From contig OZ034808.1 of assembly GCA_964028335.1 (NCBI GenBank), positions 31,301,379 to 31,365,378 on the forward strand: a stretch of 64,000 bases of DNA, written 5' to 3'. Origin of the DNA: Altica lythri (taxonomy: Eukaryota; Arthropoda; Insecta; Coleoptera; Chrysomelidae). Under the pieces are notes generated by a model. That model was not told the DNA's origin, ran no database searches, and saw nothing but the letters and a program-made list of their open reading frames with translations. Below, piece by piece: positions 44,214 through 54,659 of this stretch (positions are counted from its first letter, which is position 1; every line of letters begins with the position of its first letter). A program made the position numbers and the translations under genes.

Positions 44214-44540
44214 TTAATACTATTATAACGTTTTACAGAGTCTTTGAAAATCAAAGAACATAGACCGTTTACTAAGAACCAACAACTACTTCCCTGGCTA
44301 TATGCCCCGACGGACATTGAATTACAGTTCAAAGTTAAACGGGGTTAGTATATCTGCAAGATAGAACTAACCATTTTAGTTTGCAATTCAAAAGGATATC
44401 ACTTGTAGACCTGTATTGCGCCTCATCAGTAATTCAATGTCCGTCGGGGCATATGGCCAAAGAAGTAGTTGTTGGTTCTTAGTAAACGGTCTATGTTCTT
44501 TGATTTTTAAAGACTCTGTAAAACGTTATAATAGTATTAA
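44214..44540. repeat. Fold-back palindrome of the hammerhead element (copy B)
   Basis: Arms of about 112 bp (44214-44325 and 44429-44540) are near-perfect reverse complements, separated by 103 bp. The left arm joins the spacer at 'gacattgaattac', and the right arm restarts at 'gtaattcaatgtc'. The spacer holds a broken hammerhead. This is a long inverted duplication of the terminal part of the element, as expected from a template switch or fold-back repair. Confidence 0.85.
44394..44430 (-). ncRNA. Hammerhead remnant, core deleted
   Basis: Minus strand: CTGATGA, GGC, loop GCAATAC, then directly AGGTC-TACAAG. The 3' strand of stem II and the GAAA are deleted, and the 5' strand of stem I is replaced by the palindrome arm. 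Cannot be active. Confidence 0.7.
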
Positions 44541-44639
44541 CATCTATTTGATAAACGCTTTACTAAAATGACAATTGATTAGCAGGAAACTGTAAATCAA
44601 GTAGATAACCCTACAAAGCCGTGAGGTTTTTTGTCAAAT

Positions 44640-45095
44640 AGAATTTCAGTTTGTGATTAGTTATGGAGATGTCGCTATTATCGCAATTTTAACATTTTCT
44701 TTACTGAAGATAATGTATTTGTGTGATTTCAGACATATCTCCAGTCTAGATGCTATCAGAGCTTCTGGACGGATATCTTCCTTGTACTGATGAGGCGCAA
44801 TACGCCAAAACCGGTCTACAAGTGATATCCTTTCGAATTGCAAACTAAAATGGTTAGTTTTATCTTGCAGATATACTAACCCCGTTTAAGTTTGAACTGT
44901 AGTTTAATGTCCGTCGGGGCATATAGCCAGGGAAGTAGTTGTTGGTTCTTAGTAAACGGTCTATGTTCTTTGGTTTTCAAAGACTCTGTAAAACGTTATC
45001 CCGTGTTAAACTATTATCTTTGACATCTATTTGATAAACGCTTTACTAAAATGACAATTGATTAGCAGGAAACTGTAAATCAAGTAGATAACAAA
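44640..45095 (+). mobile_element. Hammerhead-carrying element, copy C
   Basis: Opposite in orientation to copy A, same as the right arm of copy B. 44850-45090 repeats the text of 44429-44600 ('ggcatatagccagg', 'aagtagttgttggttcttag', 'tgacaattgattagcaggaa'). A direct repeat of 'cgctttactaaaatgacaat' (44558 and 45038) delimits about 480 bp, so copies B and C are partly in tandem. Confidence 0.65.
44771..44830 (+). ncRNA. Hammerhead ribozyme, G12-to-A copy
   Basis: Plus strand: stem I GGATATC, bulge TTC, CTTGTA; CTGATGA (44787-44793); stem II GGC-GCAATAC-GCC; AAAA where GAAA is expected (44107 offset: 44107 is not used; positions 44807-44810); CCGG; TC (cleavage after 44816); TACAAG, T, GATATCC. 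The fold is complete, but the first base of GAAA, the catalytic G12, is A, so strong loss of activity is expected. The outer stem differs from copy A yet still pairs perfectly, which is covariation. Confidence 0.75.
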
Positions 45096-45239
45096 AGTTT
45101 ACCGTTATTCTCACGAAAAACATGTCGATCTATACCCAAAAATTTTAAAGTTAAATTCGCTTTCTCCTAAAGAAAATCTTTACCGATTGGGTAACCACAA
45201 GCGCGAATGCAAAACCAACCTAAAACATGCCCAATAAGC

Positions 45240-45335
45240 ATTCTTCGCAGAGTAACGAAAAGCTGTATTGCAAGCTCTACTCGCATCGCGAATTTTCAGT
45301 ATAATTTTCACAGAAAAACTTGTCGGTATAAAAGA
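45240..45335 (+). repeat. Second copy of the coding-like fragment's end
   Basis: 'attgcaagctctactcgcat' (45270-45289) and 'aaaacttgtcggt' match 43958-44015. About 85% identical by eye. Together the pair flanks the hammerhead copies B and C at 44.2-45.1 kb. Confidence 0.6.
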
Positions 45336-45339
45336 TATT

Positions 45340-46430
45340 TAGAATAATTGATAACAAAGAGAACAGTTTTCCCCTTCCCTTATAATACATGTCGTCATTT
45401 TTTATTTTATCATCAATTCCTCCGCACTGGAGAAGAAAATAGAAATTTTTTGTTTTATGGCGTTTACTGTTGTTTCTAAGTCAATTTTAACATTTGACAT
45501 TTGCCTTTTTTGACATTTGACGATTATGACATTTGACATTTTGCACTTTCGACATTTGACATTTTTGACACATCACAGTTAATTTCGCGATCTCATAACG
45601 AGTATTTTTTTCTATTGGGTAAGATCCGGACACAACTCTGAAACCAAAAACACAATGCGAAATTATCCTTACTCACAATTTTTTTAATAAGAGAAAATAT
45701 GGGAAAACGAAATAACAATTTGAACTGCGATAATATAGAATTCTGCAATTTTAATCACAGAATATGTAACCTTTTACAAGAAATTGATTTTTTAAGAAAA
45801 CAAATCATAATGTCGAAATCTACTAAGAAATTAATAATTCCATAGTTGTAAGTTATTTATGTAAAAAATAAGTTATGAATTCTGATGAGGCTACAACTTA
45901 AATTTATTTTTATGTGTAAATACCGAACATGTAAAAATTTTATTTCGTCGTCTAACCTAGCCAGAACGTTTATCATAAACCAAATATTAGTGTCTAAAAG
46001 CCACTTGTTCTTTAATGACAAATTAGCATCAGTCCATTCGTATAATATGCCGCCTTCGAATCTAAGATAGAAACCTCAGATAAAATTATACAAGGAATGT
46101 TTCAGCTTTGTACCTACATGGTAGATAAACTATTCTAAGATGTTTATCGATTATGAAGTACTAATATTTCTCAACTATTATGGCTCTAAGCTTAAAGCTA
46201 TTGCGACACTATTTAATTAAACCACTTTAAAACCATCGAAAAAGGCTATAAACAGTAGTTAGTTACTACTGTTTAAAGTATATAGCGTATGTTTATAAAT
46301 TAAATATTTGAATCAAAGAAAATATAACTAAAATTACAAATTCCTCAATGGCAGTAATGGGATATAAGTTAAATATTTTGTGTTTCAATATAACTATAAA
46401 AAATTAAATGACCATTTTTTAGTACTGTTC
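45340..46430. other. AT-rich stretch with a short minisatellite
   Basis: 45485-45575 repeats 'gacatttgacat' and close variants about six times, a degenerate short tandem repeat. The remainder is featureless. Confidence 0.5.
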
Positions 46431-46955
46431 GGTTAACCAATATATATGACTCGTAAACAGGATAAAGAAGAAAAATCAACATTGTCTTCACTTAAGACTT
46501 CGATTTTTCGCTTAGGTGCTTCCATATGTAAATTTGACGCTTGGTTTCAGGATTGTATTGAAAACAGCTTGTGCAGAACAAACCGGTCAAAATGTGATAG
46601 ATCGAATCTTCGGAGATGTTTAATTTCGGCTGGCCAACATGTTCGTCGTCTTCCAGCGACTCACGGTCTTCTTTGAATCATGTAAACCACTCGATAAACT
46701 TGTTTTAACAATCGATGCGTTTCGGTAAATGTTTTACCAAATTTAAAACAGTACTTAATATTGACTCTTTGTTCGATGGTCATTTTTCGACCGATGATAA
46801 AAAGTTACTGTCACTTTGTACGCGATAACTCGGCAAAAAGTGATTTGATTGTCATGAAATTTTGACAGATCAGCCGTAGACGCTGATGGCGCTACTAGTA
46901 TTGAATATGCCTTAAAAGTGTTGTTTATTTTGTGACAAACCTCGTATATGAAAAT
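46430..46955 (-). pseudogene. mariner transposase N-terminus with 5' end
   Basis: The minus strand begins MTIEQRVNIKYCFKFGKTFT (46783-46724), the classic mariner N-terminal helix-turn-helix start, then RPKLNISEDSIY-like and NPETKRQIYIWKHL pieces (46640-46480) in shifted frames, so the middle is deleted. Upstream, 46785-46950 is the 5' UTR, ending at 'acctcgta' (46940-46947), which reads tacgaggtttgtcacaaaat inward, a plausible terminal repeat at a TA site. The catalytic domain is missing. Confidence 0.75.
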
Positions 46956-46959
46956 AAAT

Positions 46960-47640
46960 ACCTGTTAAAGGTTAAGTGATTTTTAAATGAAACTAAAATA
47001 CCAATTAGAAGGTTAGAATTACAAGTTGTAGGCGTAGGTGTAACGTTAATAAATAAGTAAATATTAAAAAGAAAAAAAAAATGAAGCCACCCACGTACTT
47101 ACTGTACAAAAACTCATTAGAATGTCAAACATTACAATGTTTTTCCATAAGCGTTTATGTGTTATGTTTGTTTAGGTTTCTTGGTGTGTGTGGTCAAGAA
47201 AGTACAGCTAGTCAAGCTAGTCATTCCTTACGTAGATGTATTATGTTTAAAATATTATTTCTGCATAATACTAAAATCAGAATAAGAAATTGTGATTCTT
47301 ATTTATTTTCCTTATTACTAAAAATCGGGAATATAAATTAAAGTGTATGTACAGAATAAATAGTAGTGTTCACAATATTGACCGTATTAAAAATGATCAA
47401 CAAACACATACTTTGTCCGCATCTTTGACATATAAATAATATGTACTTTTAAGATATCACCGTTTCTCTAATGAATTAGAGTAGACAATATTGTCTCTTT
47501 AATATTTGTTTACATGATCTTCCTAAAGTTTTATGTGTTATCCAACTTTATTTTCACTGTGATAGCTGCGTACCTTTTAACGCTACAAAGATTTTTACTT
47601 TAACCATATCTCCTTTGCAGAGTTATTTATCTATATCTAT
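46960..47640. other. AT-rich stretch, nothing recognised
   Basis: An 86-codon open frame (47081-47341) has no recognisable motif. Confidence 0.4.
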
Positions 47641-47647
47641 TATATAG

Positions 47648-48090
47648 GTACATGTTGGTTGAAAAGTTTTGAAACGGAAAATGAAAGAAAGTGATTATTA
47701 TAATGAAATTTTTTTTTTATTACTTATTATAATCTTCCTCACACACTTACTCCAATGTAAACTGGGCCTTTTTCACGATTTTTTTTTATCCAACTGTACT
47801 CGTTTATCTCAGATGCCTATGGTATCAACAATTTCACGCTTAGTCCAACTTGGATCTTAAAAAACAAATATGATACTTGCTCAAGGATTTCTGGTGTTGT
47901 TGCACTTTTTGGACGTCCACTAAGTAGTTTATCTTTGACGCTCGTACGTCCTCATTTAAACTCTAAAACCCATCGATGCACAGTGGGAAATGAAGGAGCA
48001 GATTCTTTTAACACTTTCACTATTTTTGTATGAATTTCTCTTGCTCATAAAACTTCGTTGTAACAAAACACACTAATACGACAGTTGCAG
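47648..48090 (-). pseudogene. mariner-family remnant, internally deleted
   Basis: On the minus strand FK-GRTSVKDKLLSGRPKSAT (47975-47905, via frame changes) matches the mariner linker FKEGR-S-ED--RSGRP, followed by a KREIVDTIGI-like helix (near 47840). The end at 47648 reads 'ttggttgaaaagttttgaaa', similar to the mariner-type terminus at 52873. The catalytic core is absent. Confidence 0.6.
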
Positions 48091-48716
48091 ATGGCTTATA
48101 TGAAAAGAATGAATTGACAATTAGATTTTTTGGTGTATTCAAATGGAAGATGAATTCCTTCTCTTTTATACAAATTGAAATAGTCATTTTATTAAAAAAA
48201 GATTCAATTTCGGCAATTGAACTTTGTTTACATTGTCCATCACTTCAAGGACGTTCACTATTCTTGTCTCGGGTTACGCACTTCAGAAAAAAATGTGTAG
48301 ATATAACTTGAAAAATGAGTTCATATAATTTTTTTCAGTTTGTCAAAGGTGCTCTTGTTAATAAAGTTTAACTGTGTCATTTTATATTAGATAAAGTACG
48401 TGGTAAAAAATTATGGAAAAAGTGAGTGTTCTTTGTTTTGCAGCAAACTACAATATGTCTAAATGTCTTTTGTCAATGGGAGTAAATTTATATAAAAACA
48501 CTTTTCCAGTAAAAAGCAAACATTTACTATACCTATATCCTTAAGTCATATACTTGGTAATCTTTCAACAAGAAGGACACGTGAGATATCCTCATAACAA
48601 TTGCACGTTGCTTTTGTGTTAAATCGATAGAAGCACTTGTATTTATATTTTGGACCTAAGTCAAGAAATATATGTTTATAACTGATCAATATTACATGTA
48701 GATGACACTGGAGTAA

Positions 48717-49085
48717 TAGTACCAGTTTTTGTTTAACAAATTCTTCTTACTTGCAGAAAATTTTATCGAACATTTTCTAATTTTCAGTATCCACTGTTGC
48801 TTTTCACTCCCACCTTCCCCCTCACATACCTTTCTCCTATCTTACACCTCTCTTCTCCCTTCTCAAAGACCCCTTTCCTCAAAACGGACTATAATCCTCT
48901 TAGTCTCCTATGAAGATAATGGTACGTACAAGTTGCAAGTCCAACATTCTTTGAACCAATATGATAGTAGGTACTAGTTTTTGTTTAGCAAATTCTTTCA
49001 ATTGCAGGAAATTTTATCTAAAATTTTCTAATTTTCTTTAACACTCCTCCTCACATACCTTTTTTCTCCTACGAAGACATTGGTC
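48717..49085. repeat. ~250-bp diverged direct duplication
   Basis: 'gtttttgtttaacaaattct' (near 48725) recurs as 'gtttttgtttagcaaattct' (near 48975). Both copies run on through 'aattttatc', 'ttttctaattttc', a CT-rich patch ('cctcacatacctttctcct') and 'gaagataatggt'/'gaagacattggt'. No coding signal. Confidence 0.7.
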
Positions 49086-49144
49086 TGATTCCTTTCTTGC
49101 GATGCCTTCAGCTGCTGTTCTATTGTTTTATTTTTCTACCATCC

Positions 49145-49715
49145 GTTACAGTTGATCCCTTTGCATCTGATGTACATTCTTCATCTTCATCCAGCCTGTT
49201 CCACCCATCGTCGAGTGAAGGCCTCCCTTAACTTCTGCCATTCTCCTCTGTTACTGGTTTTTCTTATCCAGTCGTGTCCTGCCAGTCTTTTTATGCTATT
49301 AGACCATCTCGTTTGCGGTCTAACTCTACTTCTTTTGTTTTCCCATGGTCTCCATTCTATCATCTTTCGTGTCCATCTGTTGTCTGTCATTCTCCCAATA
49401 TGTCCTGCCTAGTTCCACTTTAGTGCACATATTTTTTCTATAACATCTTTACCTTTTGTTCTTCTTCTTATTTCTGTATTGGTAATGCGGTCTTGTAGGT
49501 TGATGTTTAAGATTCGTCTTTTCATGGCTCGCTGTGTTACTTGTAATCTGTTTATAATAGTCTTGTTTAGTGTCCAGGTCTCTGTTCCATAGGTGAGAAG
49601 CCGGTAGGACATATTGGTCAAAAACTCTAGCTTTTATAGTATTTGGTACGTTGGATTTAAAGACATCTTGCATTCTCCCAAATGCTGACCATGCCAAGGA
49701 TATTCGGCGTGATAA
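49145..49715 (-). pseudogene. RTE-like reverse transcriptase C-terminus
   Basis: The minus strand reads RMAWSAFGRMQDVFKSNVP (49700-49645), LLTYGTETWTLNKTIINRLQ (near 49600-49545), RRILNINLQDRITNTEIRRR (to 49455), then after a frame change ICALKWN (near 49410) and MIEWRPWENKRSRVRPQTRW (49355-49300), ending at a stop near 49187. The block order is the conserved thumb/C-terminal region of insect RTE-like LINEs. It is well preserved with only about two frameshifts, but the RT catalytic domain is missing (5' truncation). Confidence 0.85.
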
Positions 49716-49719
49716 ATCT

Positions 49720-50825
49720 GTACATTACCCTTTTTTTATTTTTTTTCTTGCTTCAACTACATCGCTTGCTTTTTTCATTATAATAGTTTACTCAACCTAT
49801 GGTAATAAAGTCGTCTAGTTTGGCATATCTTTAATTTTTTGATGATTTAAAATAATTAGTAAAACCGACTCTAACACCAATTAATCTTATTACTGCACAT
49901 GTTTAAAAGCACACTAAATTAAAAAATAGTAAAGATATAAACTTAAAAATGTATAAATCATTTATCTAAACAATACGAAATCATCTTGTAACATTTTTCC
50001 ACATTCGCAGCTGTTAACAATATATTACATTAATACATTTTATTCCAAACTATGTTAGGTACCATGTTTTACATAGTAGTATATTTATTTTGTCGGCGTC
50101 TTTAACTATTTTTAAAAATTCTGATTATTATTTCTTAAAAATTGAGTCATAACAACGGCATCCACACATTCTTGGTTTGCAGAGTCGTGCTATTTTCTTA
50201 GTTACAGAAAATTTGCTACAAAGACCATATTAATCCTCTCACGGCTAATTGCATGCATAAATTGAAACTGGGAACAGTATCGATGACGCGATGAAAATAG
50301 TTAATATTAATTGTACTCCCCGAGTTATTTTTATGCGTAGGAACACTCCGAGTGAGGCTACGGAGAATTTACACTTGACATTAATTAATACAACAATTTT
50401 TCATGTCCACTGATGCTCTGACTTTGTTTGTTTATCAACGGTAACTCGACTGACAAATAAATCATAATATTATTCGAAAAGAACTTGTTCATAGCTCGTA
50501 TAGTAACTAGACAGGATTGAAAATCAACTGTACTTTTTGTTCCTGTAGTTGGTTTACGAGTACTCGTATATCGTAATATCACTTTTATTTGTTTTTTTAA
50601 GTGTAATGAAATATAAAGAGTAGTCATGAAAAATTAACACTTGATTGCCTTGATACCTAGGTGAACATATATCAATAGGAAACTTATAAAATATATTAAA
50701 ATATATAACTTACCAAAATTTGACAATGAATTCTTTAAGTGGGAAGAAACGGCTTTCGTAAGTGTTTCTTTTTTCTGTAAAAAATAGATTTTGTTAAAAA
50801 TGGTATCTTTAGTAATTACTATATT
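49720..50825. other. AT-rich stretch, nothing recognised
   Basis: No coding or repeat signal found. Confidence 0.5.
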
Positions 50826-50829
50826 ATTA

Positions 50830-51395
50830 AAACTAGGTGTACCTGCGACGTCGTTCGCGTGGCGTATTGATTGTTATTTAAAAAATTCCTCACTCACCCC
50901 GTTAAAATGTTATGTTGACAGAAGACAAATACATCTGTGAAAACTGCATTCGAATCGGATCAGTAGTTTTCATTTGATACGCGCACAAACATATAGATCG
51001 ACAGACAGACATACAACAAAAAATCTAACCACATTTTTGGGTTCTATATCGATGTACCCGCGACGTCGTTCGATTGTTGTGTAAAAACTTCTCACCCACA
51101 CCGTAAAAGTGGTTTTCCCAACATTTCCCTTCACTGCTCTGCTCCTATTGATTGTAGCGTGATGTAAAGTATCCTATAACCTGCTCAGGAGTATGAAAAA
51201 TAATTGTACCAAGTTTCGTTAAAATCCGTCGAGTAGTTTTTGTTTCTATAACGGTTATACAGACAGACAGACAAAAATTTTACTGATTTCATTTTTGGCA
51301 TCAGTATCGATCCCTCATCACCCCCTAATAGTTATTTTGGAAATATATTTCATGTACAGAATTGACCTCTCTACATTTATTATAAGTATAGATTA
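50830..51395 (+). mobile_element. Two head-to-tail copies of a short retroelement
   Basis: Heads 'gtacctgcgacgtcgttcg' (50840) and 'gtacccgcgacgtcgttcg' (51054) each start a copy. Each ends with a tail of the type 'aaaatccgtcgagtagtttt' plus (GACA)n ('gacagacagacagac'). The second ends 'ttattataagtatagat' (about 51376-51392). Same head/tail logic as the repeat at 1055-2150. No ORF. Confidence 0.65.
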
Positions 51396-51514
51396 CGGAG
51401 GAGAAAATTAATAAGAAGTTCAACATGGCAATATCGGCAGCATAGAAACAACCTGACTTCTTCCAAAACATCGATTAAAGTTTGCGGTCAACGATAAAAT
51501 TATATACCAAGGAA

Positions 51515-51990
51515 AATTTTAATACTTAGGGCAATAATTTAAGTGAATTTGGAGTTAGAACAGGAAAAAGAAATTAAGCCATAAGAGCGTCAAGAACAAT
51601 GGTATATATACAATCAGGTGGAATAAACACCTGCAAACTGAAACCAAAGTTGGAATCTACAAGACTGCGATTAACCTATGCAATAGAAACTCGACCTAAT
51701 CGAATCTAATCTAAATAACCTGGCATGGTCTCTCCTGTGGAGCCCCATGTTTGAGCACTGCTTCCTATGGGAATATTGTGACCAGGTTCGGCACCAAGAG
51801 TCCCCTTTATAAGAGATTTGAGTCCTGTGACCAGCTCCTCAGGGTGGTGATAAAACTCGACCTAAAACACCTAAAAATAAATTAGAGACCACAGAAATAA
51901 AAATAACCCGTCAAAAAATAATACTAGATAAAAAAACAAAACAAGAATGCGATGTAGGATTGCCTGGATATCGTATGTCAGAAGAAAAAT
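51515..51990 (+). pseudogene. RTE-like LINE C-terminus with internal insertion
   Basis: The plus strand carries TETKVGIYKTA (near 51640-51675) and, across an insertion at 51700-51852, the rejoined frame AIETRP then KTPKNKLETTEIKITRQKII (51866-51925), matching the YA-ETR-DT-KTK-LLETTEM-LR motif of RTE-like elements. Only the thumb region remains. Confidence 0.65.
51700..51852 (-). mobile_element. 153-bp retroposed insertion with 13-bp TSD
   Basis: Flanked by exact 13-bp direct repeats aaactcgacctaa at 51687-51699 and 51853-51865. The insert is GC-richer. Read on the minus strand it ends in 'ttatttagattagattcga', a LINE-like terminal repeat, so it looks like a heavily 5'-truncated LINE or SINE. 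Removing it restores the frame of the host LINE. Confidence 0.8.
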
Positions 51991-52109
51991 TTGTAAAAAT
52001 AATAAAGAACCAATTACCAGCATAACAATGAAGCTTTAGAAGGCCTAGAAAAAGATGAAACGACTATCATCTTTAGGCAGTAGAAAAGATTTGAAAAAAA
52101 AACAGACAA

Positions 52110-52810
52110 TATATCCATACAGGCAAATTAAATGAACTAGGACAGAATAACACTGTTACCCTCCTATGGGTTCCAGGACACGTAGGAATAGAAGGAAATG
52201 AAACAGCAGACAAGCTGGCAAAAAAAGGAGCTGAAACCCCATACCTGGGACCAGAACCATCCTGTGGGATCAGCAGTAGTACAATCTTAGAAAAACTAAA
52301 GAAAAAAAATGGATAGCGAAAAATCCAAGTACTGGAATGATCTAGAAGGACTAAGACAATCGAAGACGCTCCTGGGAAACTATAACCAGAAGAGATCTCA
52401 CAGCTGTCTTAACCTGAGTAAGAAAAACCTCCGAATTATAACAGGAATAGGTACTAACCGGTCACTGTCGATTAAGAGGAGATATGAAGAAACTAGGATT
52501 AGTAGATGAAGCAAACTGCAGATTCTGTGAGGTAGAGGATGAAACCTCAATACACATACTTTCAGAATGCATGCCATTAAGTAATTCTAGGGTCAAATAC
52601 CTAGGGTCATACGAAATAGAAAGGGAAGAACTACCTAATTTAAAACCCAATGATATCCTAAACTTTCTAAGGAAGATAGGACTAGAAGAGCTGCTATAAG
52701 TCTGAGGAATCATCAGAAATATAGCAAGAAAAGGGGACACAATAGATCTTATAGGTCGCAGGTGTATCTGTTACCCCTAACTACATACATACATACATAC
52801 ATACATACAT
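52110..52810 (+). pseudogene. RNase H-class LINE, 3' end of ORF2
   Basis: RNase H C-terminal motif LLWVPGHVGIEGNETADKLA lies at 52161-52220, in an open frame up to an A-run at 52300-52310 where the frame breaks. Then follow a linker, LTGHCRLRGDMKKLGL (52457-52504, one frame change) and the zinc-knuckle CRFCEVEDETSIHILSEC (52519-52572), with the C-terminus ending at 52697. The 3' UTR ends in a (CATA)n tail (52772-52818). Better preserved than the other RNase H-class copies, but three frame breaks make it a pseudogene. Confidence 0.85.
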
Positions 52811-52818
52811 CCATACAT
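52772..52818. repeat. (CATA)n tail
   Basis: About ten tetramers, the 3' tail of the preceding LINE. Confidence 0.9.
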
Positions 52819-52872
52819 AGAAGAAAGTGGATGCTCAAAATAGAATATCTATCAACATTCTAACAACGGTAA

Positions 52873-53065
52873 CAACAGGTTGGTTGAAAAGTTCTGAAAA
52901 CAAAAATGAAAGAATGTGTATTTTTTAATAAATTGTTTTTTTATTCAATATAATTCTCATCAGCTTGTGCACACTCTTCCAGTTATTTTATATCATATCT
53001 GTAATGATTTTCCCTAAGCTTTGCAAATATTCGATCCAACCCTATAATGTCGTACTAGTATTAAG
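52873..53065 (-). mobile_element. mariner terminal fragment
   Basis: 'ttggttgaaaagttctgaaa' (52879-52898) matches the end at 47653. Followed by 'aatgaaagaatgtg' as there. Noncoding end of a mariner-like element. Confidence 0.55.
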
Positions 53066-53104
53066 TGTTTACAGTTTTAAAGTCTGATCTAAAAAATAAC
53101 GATA

Positions 53105-53560
53105 TCTAGATAGATAGATAGATAGATAGATGTTTATTGGGTTGGCTCTTAACCTGTATCACTTTGCAGATCTATGTTGAACAGCCATTATCTCTATAAT
53201 CGAGCCGTTCAAAAGATGGAATGATCACGTGAACGGCACGCACTCTGTGAATATTACTCTCCCCAACCAACGTCACAAGTCCGATTTACACCACTCAACA
53301 AAAAAGTACCCACCCTCGATGCTTAAAGTTTATATTATCTCTGGTATGAGTACAGTGTAAACTGTCCTTCGTTATTTCAGTTTAGAAGGCGTGACATCGT
53401 ACGATTACACCGACCAGTCACTAATCACCCGTCCTTGAAATCTTTTGAACAGCTCGATTATAGAATAGGATTAGAGAACCTTGTCCAGCTCATCTGCCCT
53501 CTTACTGACACTTAATAGCCTTAATGGCCTCTCCGCATAACTTGGAGCGATATCTAAATT
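53105..53560 (-). mobile_element. RNase H-class LINE 3' end, second copy
   Basis: A (GATA)n tail at 53107-53131, then 'tttattgggttggctcttaa' and 'cagatctatgttgaac' matching 10030-10075. After a MITE insertion it continues 'tagaataggattagag' and 'cttaatagccttaatggcct' (compare 10083 and 10128). Truncated at about 53560. Confidence 0.75.
53199..53458. mobile_element. 260-bp MITE inserted in the LINE
   Basis: Inverted ends atcgagccgttcaaaagat (53199-53217) and its complement at 53440-53458, one mismatch. Flanked by TATA on both sides (53195-53198 and 53459-53462). The uninterrupted site is seen at about 10078 ('ctatagaatagg'). Target duplication is TATA, or TA if the ends include TA. No ORF. 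Confidence 0.85.
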
Positions 53561-53569
53561 TTTGTCCAT

Positions 53570-54655
53570 GATAATCTACATTATGCTCCTCTTTTAGCTT
53601 AACCTGACCAATAATAACCTCAATTTACTTTACTTAAATTTTTAAAGTAGTATGCTTTCTGCGTAATAAACAAAAAAGTTTATAATCGTCTTGACGTTTA
53701 TCATTTAGCACTGCAAAATTTCTTAGATGCTCAGAAAAATATTTCTATAATCAGTGTAAAACTGAGAGAACAATCTTTATAATCTTTTTAATACGATGCT
53801 CTTTGCAGTGGAAATATATTACAATTAAAAGACTTGATAAACTTTAAATTTTCTTTTGGTATCAAAAAATAGTGAAGATACAATTTAAAAAGTTTTGAAT
53901 TTTCTTAAATTATAGCAAGTACCTACTTAAAGCTCATCAAATTTTATGATACTATAAAAATCAAGAAACAAATTATATTTTGGACTAATATACGTTTTAT
54001 ATATTCTATCAACATTATAATAAATTTCGATTATTATGGAAGCTACTGCTAATAAAAAAAAACTTACTTCATTTAGAACTCTATCAATTTTAAAGAAAAA
54101 GAATAACAAAAAGATCCGCTCCGCAGATGAAATTACAGTGGTTCTCCTTTTAATATATTTATGGATAAGAAGCAGACATTGCGTGATATGTATAACAGGT
54201 TCTTGTAGCAGACTACCAACAACATTAAAGGTGGATTATCTTCAACAGTGTAATTATTTTAATATTTGAAATATACGTGTAATTATGCACCGGATAATTC
54301 TTATATAATTAAAAATAAAATCAAAAGGGGACGCTTCTTCCTGCCTAACTGAACTTAAATTAAAAATGTTCTGGAAAAAAGAAAATTTCATTTTCTTATA
54401 ATTATAATCGTGCTCTACTAGGTTTCTTGTAACAAAAATAGCAGAGATAATAGATTTTTGATATGAATCTATTTTAAAATGTTGTTTTAACTAACGTCTT
54501 CAAACTAAATTTATAAACATCTTTCCATCGACGGTAAATCGATGGTGTAGATTTGAGCATTGTTAATGTCGGTAAACTGTCTTTTTAGCAACTCGGCATT
54601 TCAGATGTCCAATGCCACATAAGTATTTTGTGTTTTTAAGAAAGAAATCGAATAT
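53570..54655. other. AT-rich stretch, nothing certain
   Basis: 'catctttccatcgacggtaa' (54519-54538) resembles 'catttttccattgaaggtaa' (55865-55884), a small diverged repeat pair on either side of the LINE remnant. No gene. Confidence 0.4.
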
Positions 54656-54659
54656 ATTA

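Noticed and set aside
45880..45905. CTGATGA followed by 'ggctac' as a hammerhead
   Set aside because: No GAAA and no pairing stems.
52955..52975. 'ctcatcag' on the minus strand as a hammerhead
   Set aside because: No GAAA within range; lies in a mariner terminus.
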